Below, in pieces: positions 9,470-21,544 of a DNA stretch of 64,000 bases. Every line of letters starts with the position of its first letter. The stretch's first letter is position 1. The stretch is from an uncultured Haliea sp. (lineage in GTDB: Bacteria > Pseudomonadota > Gammaproteobacteria > Pseudomonadales > Halieaceae), in the NCBI GenBank assembly GCA_947258585.1, contig CAMYIZ010000004.1, positions 24,409 through 88,408 of the forward strand. The letters are read 5' to 3'. The notes below the pieces were generated by a model that saw nothing but the letters and a program-made list of their open reading frames with translations, searched no databases and had not been told where the DNA came from. The position numbers were made by a program, and so were the translations under genes.

Positions 9470-10753
9470 TTACACCTTCAAACCCAGCGAGTCCCGCGCT
9501 TCGCGGGCGAGCGACTCGCGAAAATCCGGATGCGAGATGGCAATCAGGTCCGCCGCCCGTTCACTCAGGGAGCGCCCGCGCAGTTCAGCCACGCCGTACT
9601 CCGTCACCACATAATCCACCTGGGCGCGAGTGGTGACCACCCCTGCGCCGCGCTCTATCGCCGAGACCAGCCGCGACACCGTGCCACGCTGTGCCGTGCT
9701 GGGCAGGGCGATGATGGACTTGCCCCCTTCCGAATACATGGCACCCTGGACAAAGTCGACCTGGCCGCCGACCCCGGAGTAAATCCGATACCCCATGGAG
9801 TCGGCGCAGACCTGGCCGGTGAGGTCGACCTGAATGGCGCTGTTGATCGACATCACCTTCTTGTTCTTGGCAATGACCACCGGGTTGTTGACGTATTCCA
9901 CATCCAGAAAGGCCACCTCGGGATTGTCGTTGACATAATCGTACAATCGCCGGGAGCCCATGGCAAAGCTGGTCACCACCCGGCCCCGGGCGATCTTCTT
10001 GCGCGCGTTGTTGACCACGCCACTCTCGAGAAGATCGAGGACGCCATCGGAAAACATTTCCGTGTGCACGCCCAGGTCCCGGCGGTCGCCGAGACAGGCC
10101 AGGGCGGCGTCAGGGATGGCGCCAATGCCCATCTGCAGGCAGCTGCCATCCTCCACCAGGCTGGCGACGTGCTCGCCCACGCGGCGGTCGACGGCGGAGA
10201 TTTCCCGGCTCTCGTGCAGAATCAGCGGCGTCGCCTCGGCATAGGCGTAGTCAATGCGATTGAGGTTGATGAAGCTGTCGCCGTGGGTACGCGGCATATT
10301 CGGGTTGATGTGGGCAATAATGCGGCCGGCAACATCGCAGGCCGCGGCCGTGGCTTCCACGGAGATGCCGAGAGAGCAGTTGCCGTGCTGATCCGGCTTG
10401 GAGACCTGGATCACTGCCGTATCCACCCGTTGCTCGCCGCGGCGAAACAGCTTGGGAATCTCCGACAGGAAGATGGGCACGTAGTCCGCCCGGCCCTGGT
10501 TGATCAGGTCGCGGGTCACCTTGCCGGCGAAGAAACAGCGGTTGCGCAGGTGACCCTCCAGCGCCGGGTGAGCCAGCGCCTCCGCGTGCTCAAGATGCAG
10601 TTGCATGATGTTCACATCCCGCAGCTCCTGCGCCCGGGCAGCGATCGCCTCCAGCAACACGGTCGGCGTCGCCGCCATGGAGTGACTCCAGAGAAATTCA
10701 CCGGAGCCGATCGCGGCGACAGCTTCGGCGGCACTGTTTACAAATCGGGTCAC
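9470..10753 (-). CDS. Acetyl-CoA hydrolase/4-hydroxybutyrate CoA-transferase family protein
   Basis: A 427-residue family-I-type CoA-transferase or hydrolase. It has the N-terminal half with EFLWSHSMAATPTVLLEAIAAR, the LQMGIGAIPDAALACL segment, and the C-terminal half with GVGGQVDFVQGAMYSEGGKSIIALPSTA and VDYVVTEYGVAELRGRSLSERA. The length matches 4-hydroxybutyrate CoA-transferases. It moves or removes CoA from short acyl groups in the cytoplasm. The GTG start at 10753 follows GGAG with 6-base spacing. It is upstream of, and probably in an operon with, the desaturase. Confidence 0.9.
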   Translation of the reverse strand: MTRFVNSAAEAVAAIGSGEFLWSHSMAATPTVLLEAIAARAQELRDVNIMQLHLEHAEALAHPALEGHLRNRCFFAGKVTRDLINQGRADYVPIFLSEIPKLFRRGEQRVDTAVIQVSKPDQHGNCSLGISVEATAAACDVAGRIIAHINPNMPRTHGDSFINLNRIDYAYAEATPLILHESREISAVDRRVGEHVASLVEDGSCLQMGIGAIPDAALACLGDRRDLGVHTEMFSDGVLDLLESGVVNNARKKIARGRVVTSFAMGSRRLYDYVNDNPEVAFLDVEYVNNPVVIAKNKKVMSINSAIQVDLTGQVCADSMGYRIYSGVGGQVDFVQGAMYSEGGKSIIALPSTAQRGTVSRLVSAIERGAGVVTTRAQVDYVVTEYGVAELRGRSLSERAADLIAISHPDFRESLAREARDSLGLKV

Positions 10754-10844
10754 TGACAGCTCCGTGGTTGTAGCACCCTGAACCGGGCGGATCTATCATA
10801 CCGGATTCCATGCAGGCCGGCCCGAAAGCGGCTATCCTGAAGTC

Positions 10845-11207
10845 ATGAGAAAAACCAGTGCGATCCTCTGGCAAGATGCCCAGCACCAGGTGCTGTTCGA
10901 GATCCTGGATCTGATTGCCCGGCCCGACGCGGGCACGGAGGTCCTGCGGCAGCTGCATGACTACAGCGAAAACCATTTCGCCCTGGAGGAACACTACATG
11001 GTGGCCATGAACTATCCCGAAACGGCCACTCACATCCAGGCCCACGATCAGTTCCGCAAGGAGATCAGCTCGCTGTTGAGCCTGCAGGTAGACGATCCCG
11101 AGTTCCGCGCCGTTGTCTCGACGTTCCTGACGGAATGGTTGAAGCGCCATGTCCTGGGCATCGACAAGGACCTGGAGGCGTTTATCCTCGCCTCCGACCT
11201 GAAATAG
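10845..11207 (+). CDS. Bacteriohemerythrin
   Basis: A 120-residue single-domain hemerythrin with a non-heme di-iron O2-binding site. The ligand pattern is visible as ILWQDAQHQVLFEI, then HDYSENHFALEEHYM, THIQAHDQF and WLKRHVLGIDKDL. Bacterial members bind O2, and some bind NO and protect or feed respiratory enzymes. Placement beside the nirS/nor region supports an O2/NO-handling role, though this is contextual. It converges on the barrel gene at 11211 with only 3 bases between stops. Confidence 0.9.
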   Translation: MRKTSAILWQDAQHQVLFEILDLIARPDAGTEVLRQLHDYSENHFALEEHYMVAMNYPETATHIQAHDQFRKEISSLLSLQVDDPEFRAVVSTFLTEWLKRHVLGIDKDLEAFILASDLK

Positions 11208-11210
11208 CGG

Positions 11211-12455
11211 CTACAGACGCAGCTCCGCGGTTAGCCAGGCCTTGTCCGTATCGCGGTAGCCAGAGCCGGATGCGCCGGCAAACAGGGCCACCTTGAACTG
11301 TAGCGACAGTTGCGGGTTGACCTTCCATCCCAGCGCCATGTCGAGTTCCCGCCCCAGGCTGCCGCTGCGCTCATCGCTGCGAAAATCGTGGTACGAGGCG
11401 CCCCAGTTGACGCTGCCACGCTCGCCCGCCAGGCCCAGCCAGCTGTCACGCAGGCCATCTCCGGGGGTGATCAGGAACATGTCCGCCCAACCCTGGAATT
11501 TGTGCAGGGTCGCCAGGGGAGTGCGAAACCCCCGGCCGCTATCCGCGCCCAACACCTCATGTCCGGCCTGCAGACGCAACGCTGGCAGCGCCCAGGTCGC
11601 CTCCAGATTATAGTAACGGACCCGATAGTTGTCGGGATTATCGCCGATGTCCCCCTGGCTGGCCCAGGCGGCTGCCACGCTGGCCGCCTGCCATTGGCCG
11701 CGGTATTCCAGGCCAACGGTTTCGCTGGCATTGGCCGTCGTTAGCGCTTCGCTGAAGTTGCGGCTGCGGTCGATATCCAGCCGATAGGCGAAAACCGCCA
11801 GAGTGTGCTGCGGCCGCGGGTTCCAGGCCGTCCGCAGCAGGGTGACGGCACCGTCCCAGTCGGCGGGCTGGGCTCCATCGTCGGGACCGAAGACCCGCTG
11901 CACCCGATACACATGGCTGGCATCCAGGGTGACGGGAGTGCCCCGCCACTGCAGGCGCAGGCCATCGTAGGTCTGCTCGTTCTGACGCCAGCCGACATTA
12001 CCGACGAAACGCTCGTTGCCGTGCAGAATACGCTGGCGGCCAGCCGTCATCTGCAGCGCACCCTGCCGGTACTCCAGCTGGGCGCGGTTGACATCCGTTC
12101 CCTCCGGGTCCGCCACAACCGGGTGAGAACTGTGGCCATTGACCGTAGAATTGTAGCGATCGCTGCCCAGGGCGGTGACATCGTCCAGTTCCAGCTCAAT
12201 GGCAAATCCTGCCAGCGGTGCCGAGGCCAGGCTGACTCGGGAGCGCAGCGTGGATGCCAGCGCCGTCTCAGGCACCCCGTCCTGATCCACATGCTCGAGG
12301 CGATAACGGAAGTCGAGCGCCGCGGTGCCATTGCGGACCATGTCCGCGAGACTGCTGACAGCGGTATCGTCAGCCGCGACAGGCCCTGCGCCAAGGCTGG
12401 CGGCCAGAAAAGCCTGCGAGAACACGTATCGGTATTTCAGCATATCGAAACGCAA
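11211..12455 (-). CDS. Outer-membrane beta-barrel of the alginate-export porin type
   Basis: A 414-residue protein (410 if the in-frame ATG at 12443 is used) with a signal peptide ending near VAADD. It continues with ALDFRYRLEHVDQDG, TLRSRVSLASAP, MTAGRQRILHGNERFVGNVGWRQNEQTYDGL and alternating hydrophobic strands to a C-terminal AELRL. This matches the alginate-export (AlgE-like) barrel family, often used as a general or anion porin. The TTG at 12455 has GGGAGG 5 bases upstream, within the hairpin that follows nirS. It lies downstream of nirS on the same strand and may be a nitrite/nitrate porin (inference). Confidence 0.8.
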   Translation of the reverse strand: MRFDMLKYRYVFSQAFLAASLGAGPVAADDTAVSSLADMVRNGTAALDFRYRLEHVDQDGVPETALASTLRSRVSLASAPLAGFAIELELDDVTALGSDRYNSTVNGHSSHPVVADPEGTDVNRAQLEYRQGALQMTAGRQRILHGNERFVGNVGWRQNEQTYDGLRLQWRGTPVTLDASHVYRVQRVFGPDDGAQPADWDGAVTLLRTAWNPRPQHTLAVFAYRLDIDRSRNFSEALTTANASETVGLEYRGQWQAASVAAAWASQGDIGDNPDNYRVRYYNLEATWALPALRLQAGHEVLGADSGRGFRTPLATLHKFQGWADMFLITPGDGLRDSWLGLAGERGSVNWGASYHDFRSDERSGSLGRELDMALGWKVNPQLSLQFKVALFAGASGSGYRDTDKAWLTAELRL

Positions 12456-12491
12456 ACGGGCCTCCCACCCGCGGCGGAAGGCCCGTTTGCG
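12451..12491. terminator. 13-bp perfect hairpin between nirS and the porin gene
   Basis: CGCAAACGGGCCT and AGGCCCGTTTGCG flank a 15-base loop directly after the nirS stop. On the minus strand there is only a short TTT after the stem, so it may attenuate rather than fully end transcription. It also covers the Shine-Dalgarno sequence and start of the porin gene, which could make porin translation structure-dependent. Confidence 0.6.
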
Positions 12492-12501
12492 AAACCTCCT
12501 G

Positions 12502-15874
<3,373 letters not shown>

Positions 15875-15920
15875 CACGCCACTCCCCCCGAGCCTCTGGC
15901 CATCATAGTCAGGCTCTTTT

Positions 15921-15947
15921 AAGATGCAAATGATGTACATCATTTTA
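15921..15947. promoter_or_regulatory. Dyad in the divergent nirI/TonB-receptor promoter (candidate NsrR site)
   Basis: The 18-bp perfect palindrome AAATGATGTACATCATTT (15928-15945) is preceded by AAGATGC (15921). It sits about 60 bases before nirI and 40 before the TonB-receptor start, so one bound repressor could control both. It shares TTAAGATGCA with the nirS palindrome. Confidence 0.5.
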
Positions 15948-15977
15948 TTGGGGCGAGGTCTGGGGTTTACTGTGCGC

Positions 15978-18308
15978 ATGAAACCATGGCTTGCAATCGC
16001 GATCTTCGTTCCCCTGACAGCGGCAGCGGGCGACCTGGTGAACGAGCGCCTCAGTGCGTCGACTGCAGCCCGGGAAGCGCACTGGGGTATCGACTGCGCG
16101 GCCACCCTGTTGGCGCTTCCCGCTGCCGCTGGCGGCAGCGCAGAGATTGCCGAAACATTGACCAAGTGTGGCTTCATTCACCAGCCACCGGGAGATGCAA
16201 ACGCCGATAACTGCCCCGATTACCGCACCCTCCTTGCAGCCTATCAGCAGCGTGACGCTGCGACCTTGCAGCGTGAGTTGCACGAGGCCAGGGCCTGCAC
16301 GGGCACACAAGCCGCGGCTGAGAACCCCCTGGAGGAGATCGTGGTGACCGCGAGCCGGACCCGGGAGCGGCTGCTGGACAGCAGCGCCAGCATAAGCGTG
16401 CTCAACGCGGAAGATCTCGGTCGCATGACCGGCAACGGTGTCGCCGACCTGCTGCGGGATGTACCCGGTCTGCAGGTGTCCGACTCCGGTCAGGCCGGGC
16501 TCAAGCGGATCCGCATCCGCGGCGAGGCCTCGCGCCGCAGCGCTGTTCTCGTCGACAGCCATGAACTGTCCGATCACAGTGAGGTCGGTGCGCCCCTGAC
16601 CATTCACCCGGACATGCTGGGACGCATCGAGGTGATCCGCGGCTCAGGCTCCGTCCTCTATGGTTCCAAGGCACTCAGTGGCGTGACCAATCTGATGACG
16701 CTGAAGGGTGGCAGCGCTCCGCTGCAGGCAACGATCAAGGGTGGCTACGACGGCACCACTGGCGGTGACACCCTGTTTACCAGCGTCCACGGCGCGCGCG
16801 ACGGCTGGAGCTATCGTCTCGCGGCCGCCAACAGCGAACACGGCCAGCGCCGGACGGCTGCGGGGCGCGCCGACAATACCGCCTTCGACCACCGCGGCTA
16901 CTACGGCTTCCTCGAGAGGAGTGCAGGCAGCCACACCCTGGGGCTGACCTGGGACCGTTTCGAATCCAGCTCCGAGATATTCGTGGAGGACGCCGCACGG
17001 ACCACATTTCCCCTGACCGACTTTGCCCTCAGTACCCCGCGGCGGGACCGGGAACGGTTTGGCCTGGACTACTATCTTGAGCCCGGAGAGGGCCCGCTGG
17101 ACCTGCTGACACTATCGGCGTTCACCCAGGACAGCCTGCGAACCTTTATCAGCAACACCGAAACCGTCTGGTACCAGCGCGATATCGACACCCGCAGCAC
17201 GCTGCGCAGCGATGGTCTGCTGCTGCAGGCGGACTGGCGGCCATTGGGCGAGCACAGCCTGATCACCGGCCTGCAGTACGCCAATGACAACGTGGACCAG
17301 CGGCGCGCAGTAGACACGCTATCCTGGGTACCTGCGATCGCCGCGACCGGGGTGGAGCAAATCAGTGATGACGCCACCATTCGCACCACCGCCGCCTTTA
17401 TCCAGGACCGCTGGACCCTCGGCGACCACCTGACGGCGGTTGTCGGCGCGCGCTACTACCGGGTCGACGGCAGGCTGGACGCCAGTGATCGGCCCGGACT
17501 GGTCGCCGATGCGCTGGATTCCGACCGCCACCTGATCGGCTCTGCCGGGCTCAACTGGGCCTCGCAGCCGGACAGTGTCTGGCGCCTTAATGTCTCCGAG
17601 GGCTATCTGTATCCCTCGCTGATGCAACTGGCTACCGGCGCCTACGCCGGGTCCAACTTTGTCAATCCGGCGCGCGACCTGAAACCCGAGACCAGCCTCA
17701 ACTACGAGCTCGGCTGGCGCCGGATGGGCGGAGCCTGGACCGTGGATGCAGCCCTGTTCTACAGCGATTCCAGGGACTACATCGACCACCTGTTCTGCCG
17801 TCCGGAGGATCAGTGTCTCGGCGCGCGCGACAAGATCTACCGCAACGTCGGCGCCTCCAGTGCCAGTGGGCTGGAACTGTATCTGGCCTGGCAGAGTCCC
17901 GGGGGCTGGACCCGCCCCTACGTCAATCTCACCTGGATGCGGCGGCAGAATGATTTTGGCGACTTCAAAACCGACGCGACCGGCGTCCCCACCGTCGCCG
18001 GCCGGGCGGGTATCGCGCTGGAACCGGATTTCAACGGCCCCTGGTCCTCCCTGTGGGCAGACCTCTATCTGCGCGGGGAAAGCGACTCCCGCCTGGAGGA
18101 ACCGGGCACCCGCGGCATAGTGGTCAGCGAGCGCAGTGGCTGGGTAACCCTGAACACGGCACTGGGCATGCATCTGGGCGCCGGGGACCGCCTGCTGCTG
18201 GCGCTGGAACTGCACAACCTGCTGGACCGGCGTTACCGGGAGTCCAGCGAAAACCTGCTGGCACCCGGCCGTGGGATCTCGGTCAAGGCCACCTGGAACA
18301 TCAACTGA
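15978..18308 (+). CDS. TonB-dependent outer-membrane receptor
   Basis: A 776-residue receptor. Residues 1-20 form a signal peptide, then an unusual about 95-residue segment with four cysteines, then the TonB box EEIVVTASR near residue 120. The plug follows (DLLRDVPGLQVSDSG, IRIRGEASRRSAVLVDSHELSD, GRIEVIRGSGSVLYGSKALSGVTNL), then a 22-strand barrel ending NLLDRRYRESSENLLAPGRGISVKATWNI. The C-terminal pattern is typical of siderophore, heme or cobalamin receptors. It is divergent from nirI across a shared dyad, so metal or heme supply for denitrification enzymes is a reasonable guess. The ligand is unknown. An earlier in-frame ATG at 15924 would start inside the operator and is rejected. Confidence 0.92.
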   Translation: MKPWLAIAIFVPLTAAAGDLVNERLSASTAAREAHWGIDCAATLLALPAAAGGSAEIAETLTKCGFIHQPPGDANADNCPDYRTLLAAYQQRDAATLQRELHEARACTGTQAAAENPLEEIVVTASRTRERLLDSSASISVLNAEDLGRMTGNGVADLLRDVPGLQVSDSGQAGLKRIRIRGEASRRSAVLVDSHELSDHSEVGAPLTIHPDMLGRIEVIRGSGSVLYGSKALSGVTNLMTLKGGSAPLQATIKGGYDGTTGGDTLFTSVHGARDGWSYRLAAANSEHGQRRTAAGRADNTAFDHRGYYGFLERSAGSHTLGLTWDRFESSSEIFVEDAARTTFPLTDFALSTPRRDRERFGLDYYLEPGEGPLDLLTLSAFTQDSLRTFISNTETVWYQRDIDTRSTLRSDGLLLQADWRPLGEHSLITGLQYANDNVDQRRAVDTLSWVPAIAATGVEQISDDATIRTTAAFIQDRWTLGDHLTAVVGARYYRVDGRLDASDRPGLVADALDSDRHLIGSAGLNWASQPDSVWRLNVSEGYLYPSLMQLATGAYAGSNFVNPARDLKPETSLNYELGWRRMGGAWTVDAALFYSDSRDYIDHLFCRPEDQCLGARDKIYRNVGASSASGLELYLAWQSPGGWTRPYVNLTWMRRQNDFGDFKTDATGVPTVAGRAGIALEPDFNGPWSSLWADLYLRGESDSRLEEPGTRGIVVSERSGWVTLNTALGMHLGAGDRLLLALELHNLLDRRYRESSENLLAPGRGISVKATWNIN

Positions 18309-18326
18309 CCGAGGGAGCGCAAGCCC

Positions 18327-18749
18327 GTGCAGCCGTCGACAATCGAGCACAGCAAAGTGGGTTCCAGCCGACAGGACAAGGACGCGCCGGGCAGGGGCGC
18401 GGCGGTCATCATCTATGGCCTCTACCTGGGTGCCATCATGAGTGTGGTGACGCTGCCATTGGGTGCACTGCTGGCGCACTACAAACTGGGGCGGGGTGCC
18501 GCCTGGGTGGACTCCCACCTGCGTTTCCAGATCATGACCTTCTGGCTCATGCTGCTGGCATCTGCGCTGGCCCTGCTGGTCTGGCAGCTGCTCGGACGCT
18601 TGGCCCTGCCGCCCATGACGGCGTGGGCGTTCGGCTATTTGTACATCACCGCCGCCATCGCCTGGTACATTGCCCGCTGCGGGGTAGGCATCCATCGCCT
18701 CACCAGCAATGAACCTGTCGCCAGGCCCCGCAGCCTGCTGTTTGGTTGA
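18327..18749 (+). CDS. Small DUF4870/Tic20-like membrane protein
   Basis: A 140-residue protein with three hydrophobic helices near residues 28-50, 68-90 and 97-115. AIMSVVTLPLGALLAHYKLG followed by SHLRFQIMTFWLMLL is the pattern of DUF4870/Tic20-like proteins. It starts at GTG 18327 with GAGGGAG 9 bases upstream, 18 bases after the TonB receptor stop, so the pair is an operon. Such genes are often seen near nor clusters, but the molecular role is unknown. It converges on norD. Confidence 0.75.
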   Translation: MQPSTIEHSKVGSSRQDKDAPGRGAAVIIYGLYLGAIMSVVTLPLGALLAHYKLGRGAAWVDSHLRFQIMTFWLMLLASALALLVWQLLGRLALPPMTAWAFGYLYITAAIAWYIARCGVGIHRLTSNEPVARPRSLLFG

Positions 18750-18776
18750 TCTCGCCCCCGCTCGCAGATCGGTAAA

Positions 18777-20705
18777 TTACTGTCGCACCAGCTGCCGGTA
18801 GATCGCCGGCAGCGACGTCGCCAGGTGCTCCGGACGGAACACCACGGCGTAGCCTCCGCGACCAAAAACGCGCGGAAAATAGCCCTGGGATTCCCGGTCG
18901 ATGGTCACGGCAAACACCCGTACCCCGGCCCTGCGCGCCTCCAGCACTGCACGACGGGAGTCCTCCACCGCGTAGCGGCCCTCGTAGTAATCCGTGTCGT
19001 TGGGCTTGCCGTCGGTCAGCAGCAACAGCAGGCGGTGCCGGTTGCCACATTTCGCAAGTCCGCTGGTCAGGTGGCGGATCGCCGTGCCCATGCGGGTGTA
19101 GTGGCCCGGCCGCAGGGCGGCAATGCGCTGCTCCACCTCGCTACCCATCGGCTCCCGAAATTCCTTCACTGTTGTCAGCCAGACCCGGTCCCGGCGTTTC
19201 GAGGTGAAACTGTGCACGCTGAAATCATCGCCGCAGGCTGCCAGCCCGTGCGCCAGCACCAGTAGCGCCTCCTGCTCGATATCGATCACCCGGCGGTCGT
19301 CAACCCAGGCTTCCGTGGACAGGGAGACATCCACCAGGATGGACACCGAGAGATCCCGTTCCAGATTCCGGGCGTCGGCGAACAGGCGGTCACTGCTGCT
19401 GCCCGCGGCGCGCTGGTCTGCGTGGGCCCTGACCACGGCGTCGATATCCAGTTCGCTGCCGTCGAGCTGGCCACGGAGCAGAACACGGCGCGGGCGCAGT
19501 GCTTCGAACTGGCGCCGCACCCGACGAATGCGCTGCTGCATGGCTGCATCCGGCTGCCAGTGCTCCGCCGCCGCTTCCTGCTGGCCGGTGAGGACGGTGC
19601 AGTGGTTTGGCAGATGGGCCTGCAGACGGTAATTCCACTCCGGGTAAGTGACGGCCGCTTGCGCGGGCGCGCCGGTAACTTCTCCCGGCGGCAGGTCCAG
19701 CTCCATGCGCAGCCGCGCGGCGGCCTGCTGCCGGTGCGGGCTGAGGGTGATTTCCTCCAGCTGGTCGGCAGCCTTGCCCGCGTTCTCGTCCTCTTCGTCA
19801 TCCACCATGCGATTGACGTTGACCATCTCGGCAAAGGACAGCATTTTCTCGAAGCGGTTGAAAATCAGTGAATCATCGCGGTCCGCCTGGTCCTGGTGTC
19901 GGCGACTGGCCTTGCGCTTGCCACCGCCCTTGTCGCCACTGGCCGGCGCCTGCTCCTGCTCCTCGTCCTGCTCCGGGACCGCTCGGGTACCCAGGCTGAA
20001 ACTGGTGGCCCACAGGGGCACCGGCAGCGGCGGCCGATAGCCCGCGGGCGCCTGCACACCTGCGACCGGCACCGAGGGATTGGACACCAGCGCCACCAGC
20101 TGTGCCGCCATTGCCGGCTGTTCTCCACGGTCTCCCAGGGCGTGGCGGATAACAAATTCCAGTGCGCGTTCCGTTGCCGGCAGCGAACGCCGCGGGCGGA
20201 TTGCCAGCAGCGCTGCGCAGAGGCGGCGGTAGCGGTCGCGAGAACCGGGCAGCGCGCGGCACACCCGCTCCACCGCCAGCAGCGAGGAACGCAATGCCAG
20301 CAGGTCCGCCTGCAGAGGGTCGGCGGTGGCAGGGAAAGGTTCCAGTGCCGCCGCATGCGCCGCCAGCCAGAAATAGAGTTCCCGGTTCAGGGCGCGCTCG
20401 GGAAACAGGCCGATGACGGGCGGAAGCAACAGGGATTCCTCGTCGATGCGGGCCTGGTCCAGCAATTCCCGGTCGAAGCCCAGGCGTTGGCGCAGGCGCA
20501 GGCGGTGGCCGGACTCGCGGGCAGCGATGGCACCGAGAGCGGCGCTGCCCTCCCCGCCCACAGCCCGAAAGAACACCGCCAGTACCGGCGCGACCTCCTC
20601 CAGGGTGACCGCAGCTGCGGCATGATGCGGCCAGGACGCCGCGGCAGACGCCCAGCGGTGCCAGTAGCGCCCGACCAGCTCTTCCAGTTCGAGTAAATGC
20701 AGCAT
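18777..20705 (-). CDS. norD: NorD, VWA-domain NO-reductase activation protein
   Basis: A 642-residue cytoplasmic protein. The N-terminal half is helical, with low-complexity acidic and basic stretches near residues 240-320. The C-terminal von Willebrand A domain has the MIDAS residues in ILVDVSLSTEAW, a Thr in HYTRMGTAIRHL and the Asp in LLTDGKPND. NorD works with NorQ as a MoxR/VWA pair that assembles or activates NorCB. Start MLHLLELEELVGRYWHRW at 20705 was chosen over a longer frame with no homology. It is the last gene of norCBQD, converging on the small membrane protein gene. Confidence 0.93.
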   Translation of the reverse strand: MLHLLELEELVGRYWHRWASAAASWPHHAAAAVTLEEVAPVLAVFFRAVGGEGSAALGAIAARESGHRLRLRQRLGFDRELLDQARIDEESLLLPPVIGLFPERALNRELYFWLAAHAAALEPFPATADPLQADLLALRSSLLAVERVCRALPGSRDRYRRLCAALLAIRPRRSLPATERALEFVIRHALGDRGEQPAMAAQLVALVSNPSVPVAGVQAPAGYRPPLPVPLWATSFSLGTRAVPEQDEEQEQAPASGDKGGGKRKASRRHQDQADRDDSLIFNRFEKMLSFAEMVNVNRMVDDEEDENAGKAADQLEEITLSPHRQQAAARLRMELDLPPGEVTGAPAQAAVTYPEWNYRLQAHLPNHCTVLTGQQEAAAEHWQPDAAMQQRIRRVRRQFEALRPRRVLLRGQLDGSELDIDAVVRAHADQRAAGSSSDRLFADARNLERDLSVSILVDVSLSTEAWVDDRRVIDIEQEALLVLAHGLAACGDDFSVHSFTSKRRDRVWLTTVKEFREPMGSEVEQRIAALRPGHYTRMGTAIRHLTSGLAKCGNRHRLLLLLTDGKPNDTDYYEGRYAVEDSRRAVLEARRAGVRVFAVTIDRESQGYFPRVFGRGGYAVVFRPEHLATSLPAIYRQLVRQ

Positions 20706-20728
20706 GGGCTCCGCTCCGGGGTGCGGGT

Positions 20729-21544
20729 TCAGTCGCCGCCGAACGCCATGGTGACCAGCTCCAGCAGGGCCTCCTGCACGTCGGGCTCGTCCGTCAACGG
20801 TTCCACCAGCGTGGCGCGTGCGGCCTGCATGACCGGCAGTCCCGCCGCGATCAGGGTGGCACAGTAGATCAGCAGCCGCGTGGAGACACCTTCCTCGAGA
20901 TCCTGCCCCTTCAGCGCCCGCAGCCGGTGCGCCAGGCCCACCAGGGCACGGCAACGCTCTGCCGCGAGCCCACTTTCCCTGGACACAATCGCCACCTCCT
21001 GTTCCTGCGGCGGGAAATCGAAGGTCGCGGACACAAACCGCTGGCGGGTACTGGGTTTCAGGGACTTGAGCACATTCTGATAGCCGGGGTTGTAGGACAC
21101 CACCAGCATGAATTCCGGCGGCGCCTGCAGCAGTTCACCGGTGCGCTCCAGGGGCAGCAAACGGCGGTCATCGGTGAGGGGATGCAGGATCACGGTGACA
21201 TCCTTGCGCGCCTCGACCACTTCGTCCAGGTAGCAAATGCCACCCTCGCGCACCGCGCGGGTGAGCGGACCGTCGACCCAGCGGGTCTCGCCCTCCAGCA
21301 GCAGGAAGCGACCGGTGAGGTCGGCCGCGGTCAGATCATCGTGGCAGGAAACGGTGAACAGTGGGCGTCCGAGCCTGGCAGCCATGTGCGCCACAAAGCG
21401 GGTTTTGCCGCAACCGGTTGGACCTTTCAGCAGCAGCGGCAGGCCGTGCTGCCAGGCATGCTCGAACAGCTGACACTCCTCGCCCACCGGCTGATAGTAC
21501 GGCAACTCCCCAGCGTCTTCTGCCAGCGCCGCGGTCTCTACCAT
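20729..21544 (-). CDS. norQ: NorQ, MoxR-family AAA+ ATPase
   Basis: A 271-residue AAA+ protein with Walker A GPTGCGKT at residues 41-48, Walker B ICYLDEVVEARKD, sensor 1 LVVSYNPGYQN and arginine-finger region KPSTRQRF. It remodels NO reductase together with the VWA partner NorD to insert or activate the non-heme iron. Its ATG shares one base with the norB stop (TGATG), so the genes are translationally coupled. The preceding in-frame GTG at 21547 is unlikely. Confidence 0.94.
   Translation of the reverse strand: MVETAALAEDAGELPYYQPVGEECQLFEHAWQHGLPLLLKGPTGCGKTRFVAHMAARLGRPLFTVSCHDDLTAADLTGRFLLLEGETRWVDGPLTRAVREGGICYLDEVVEARKDVTVILHPLTDDRRLLPLERTGELLQAPPEFMLVVSYNPGYQNVLKSLKPSTRQRFVSATFDFPPQEQEVAIVSRESGLAAERCRALVGLAHRLRALKGQDLEEGVSTRLLIYCATLIAAGLPVMQAARATLVEPLTDEPDVQEALLELVTMAFGGD

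Noticed and set aside
17319..18695. 458-codon minus-strand frame
   Set aside because: Shadow of the TonB-dependent receptor and the small membrane protein; no recognisable domain.
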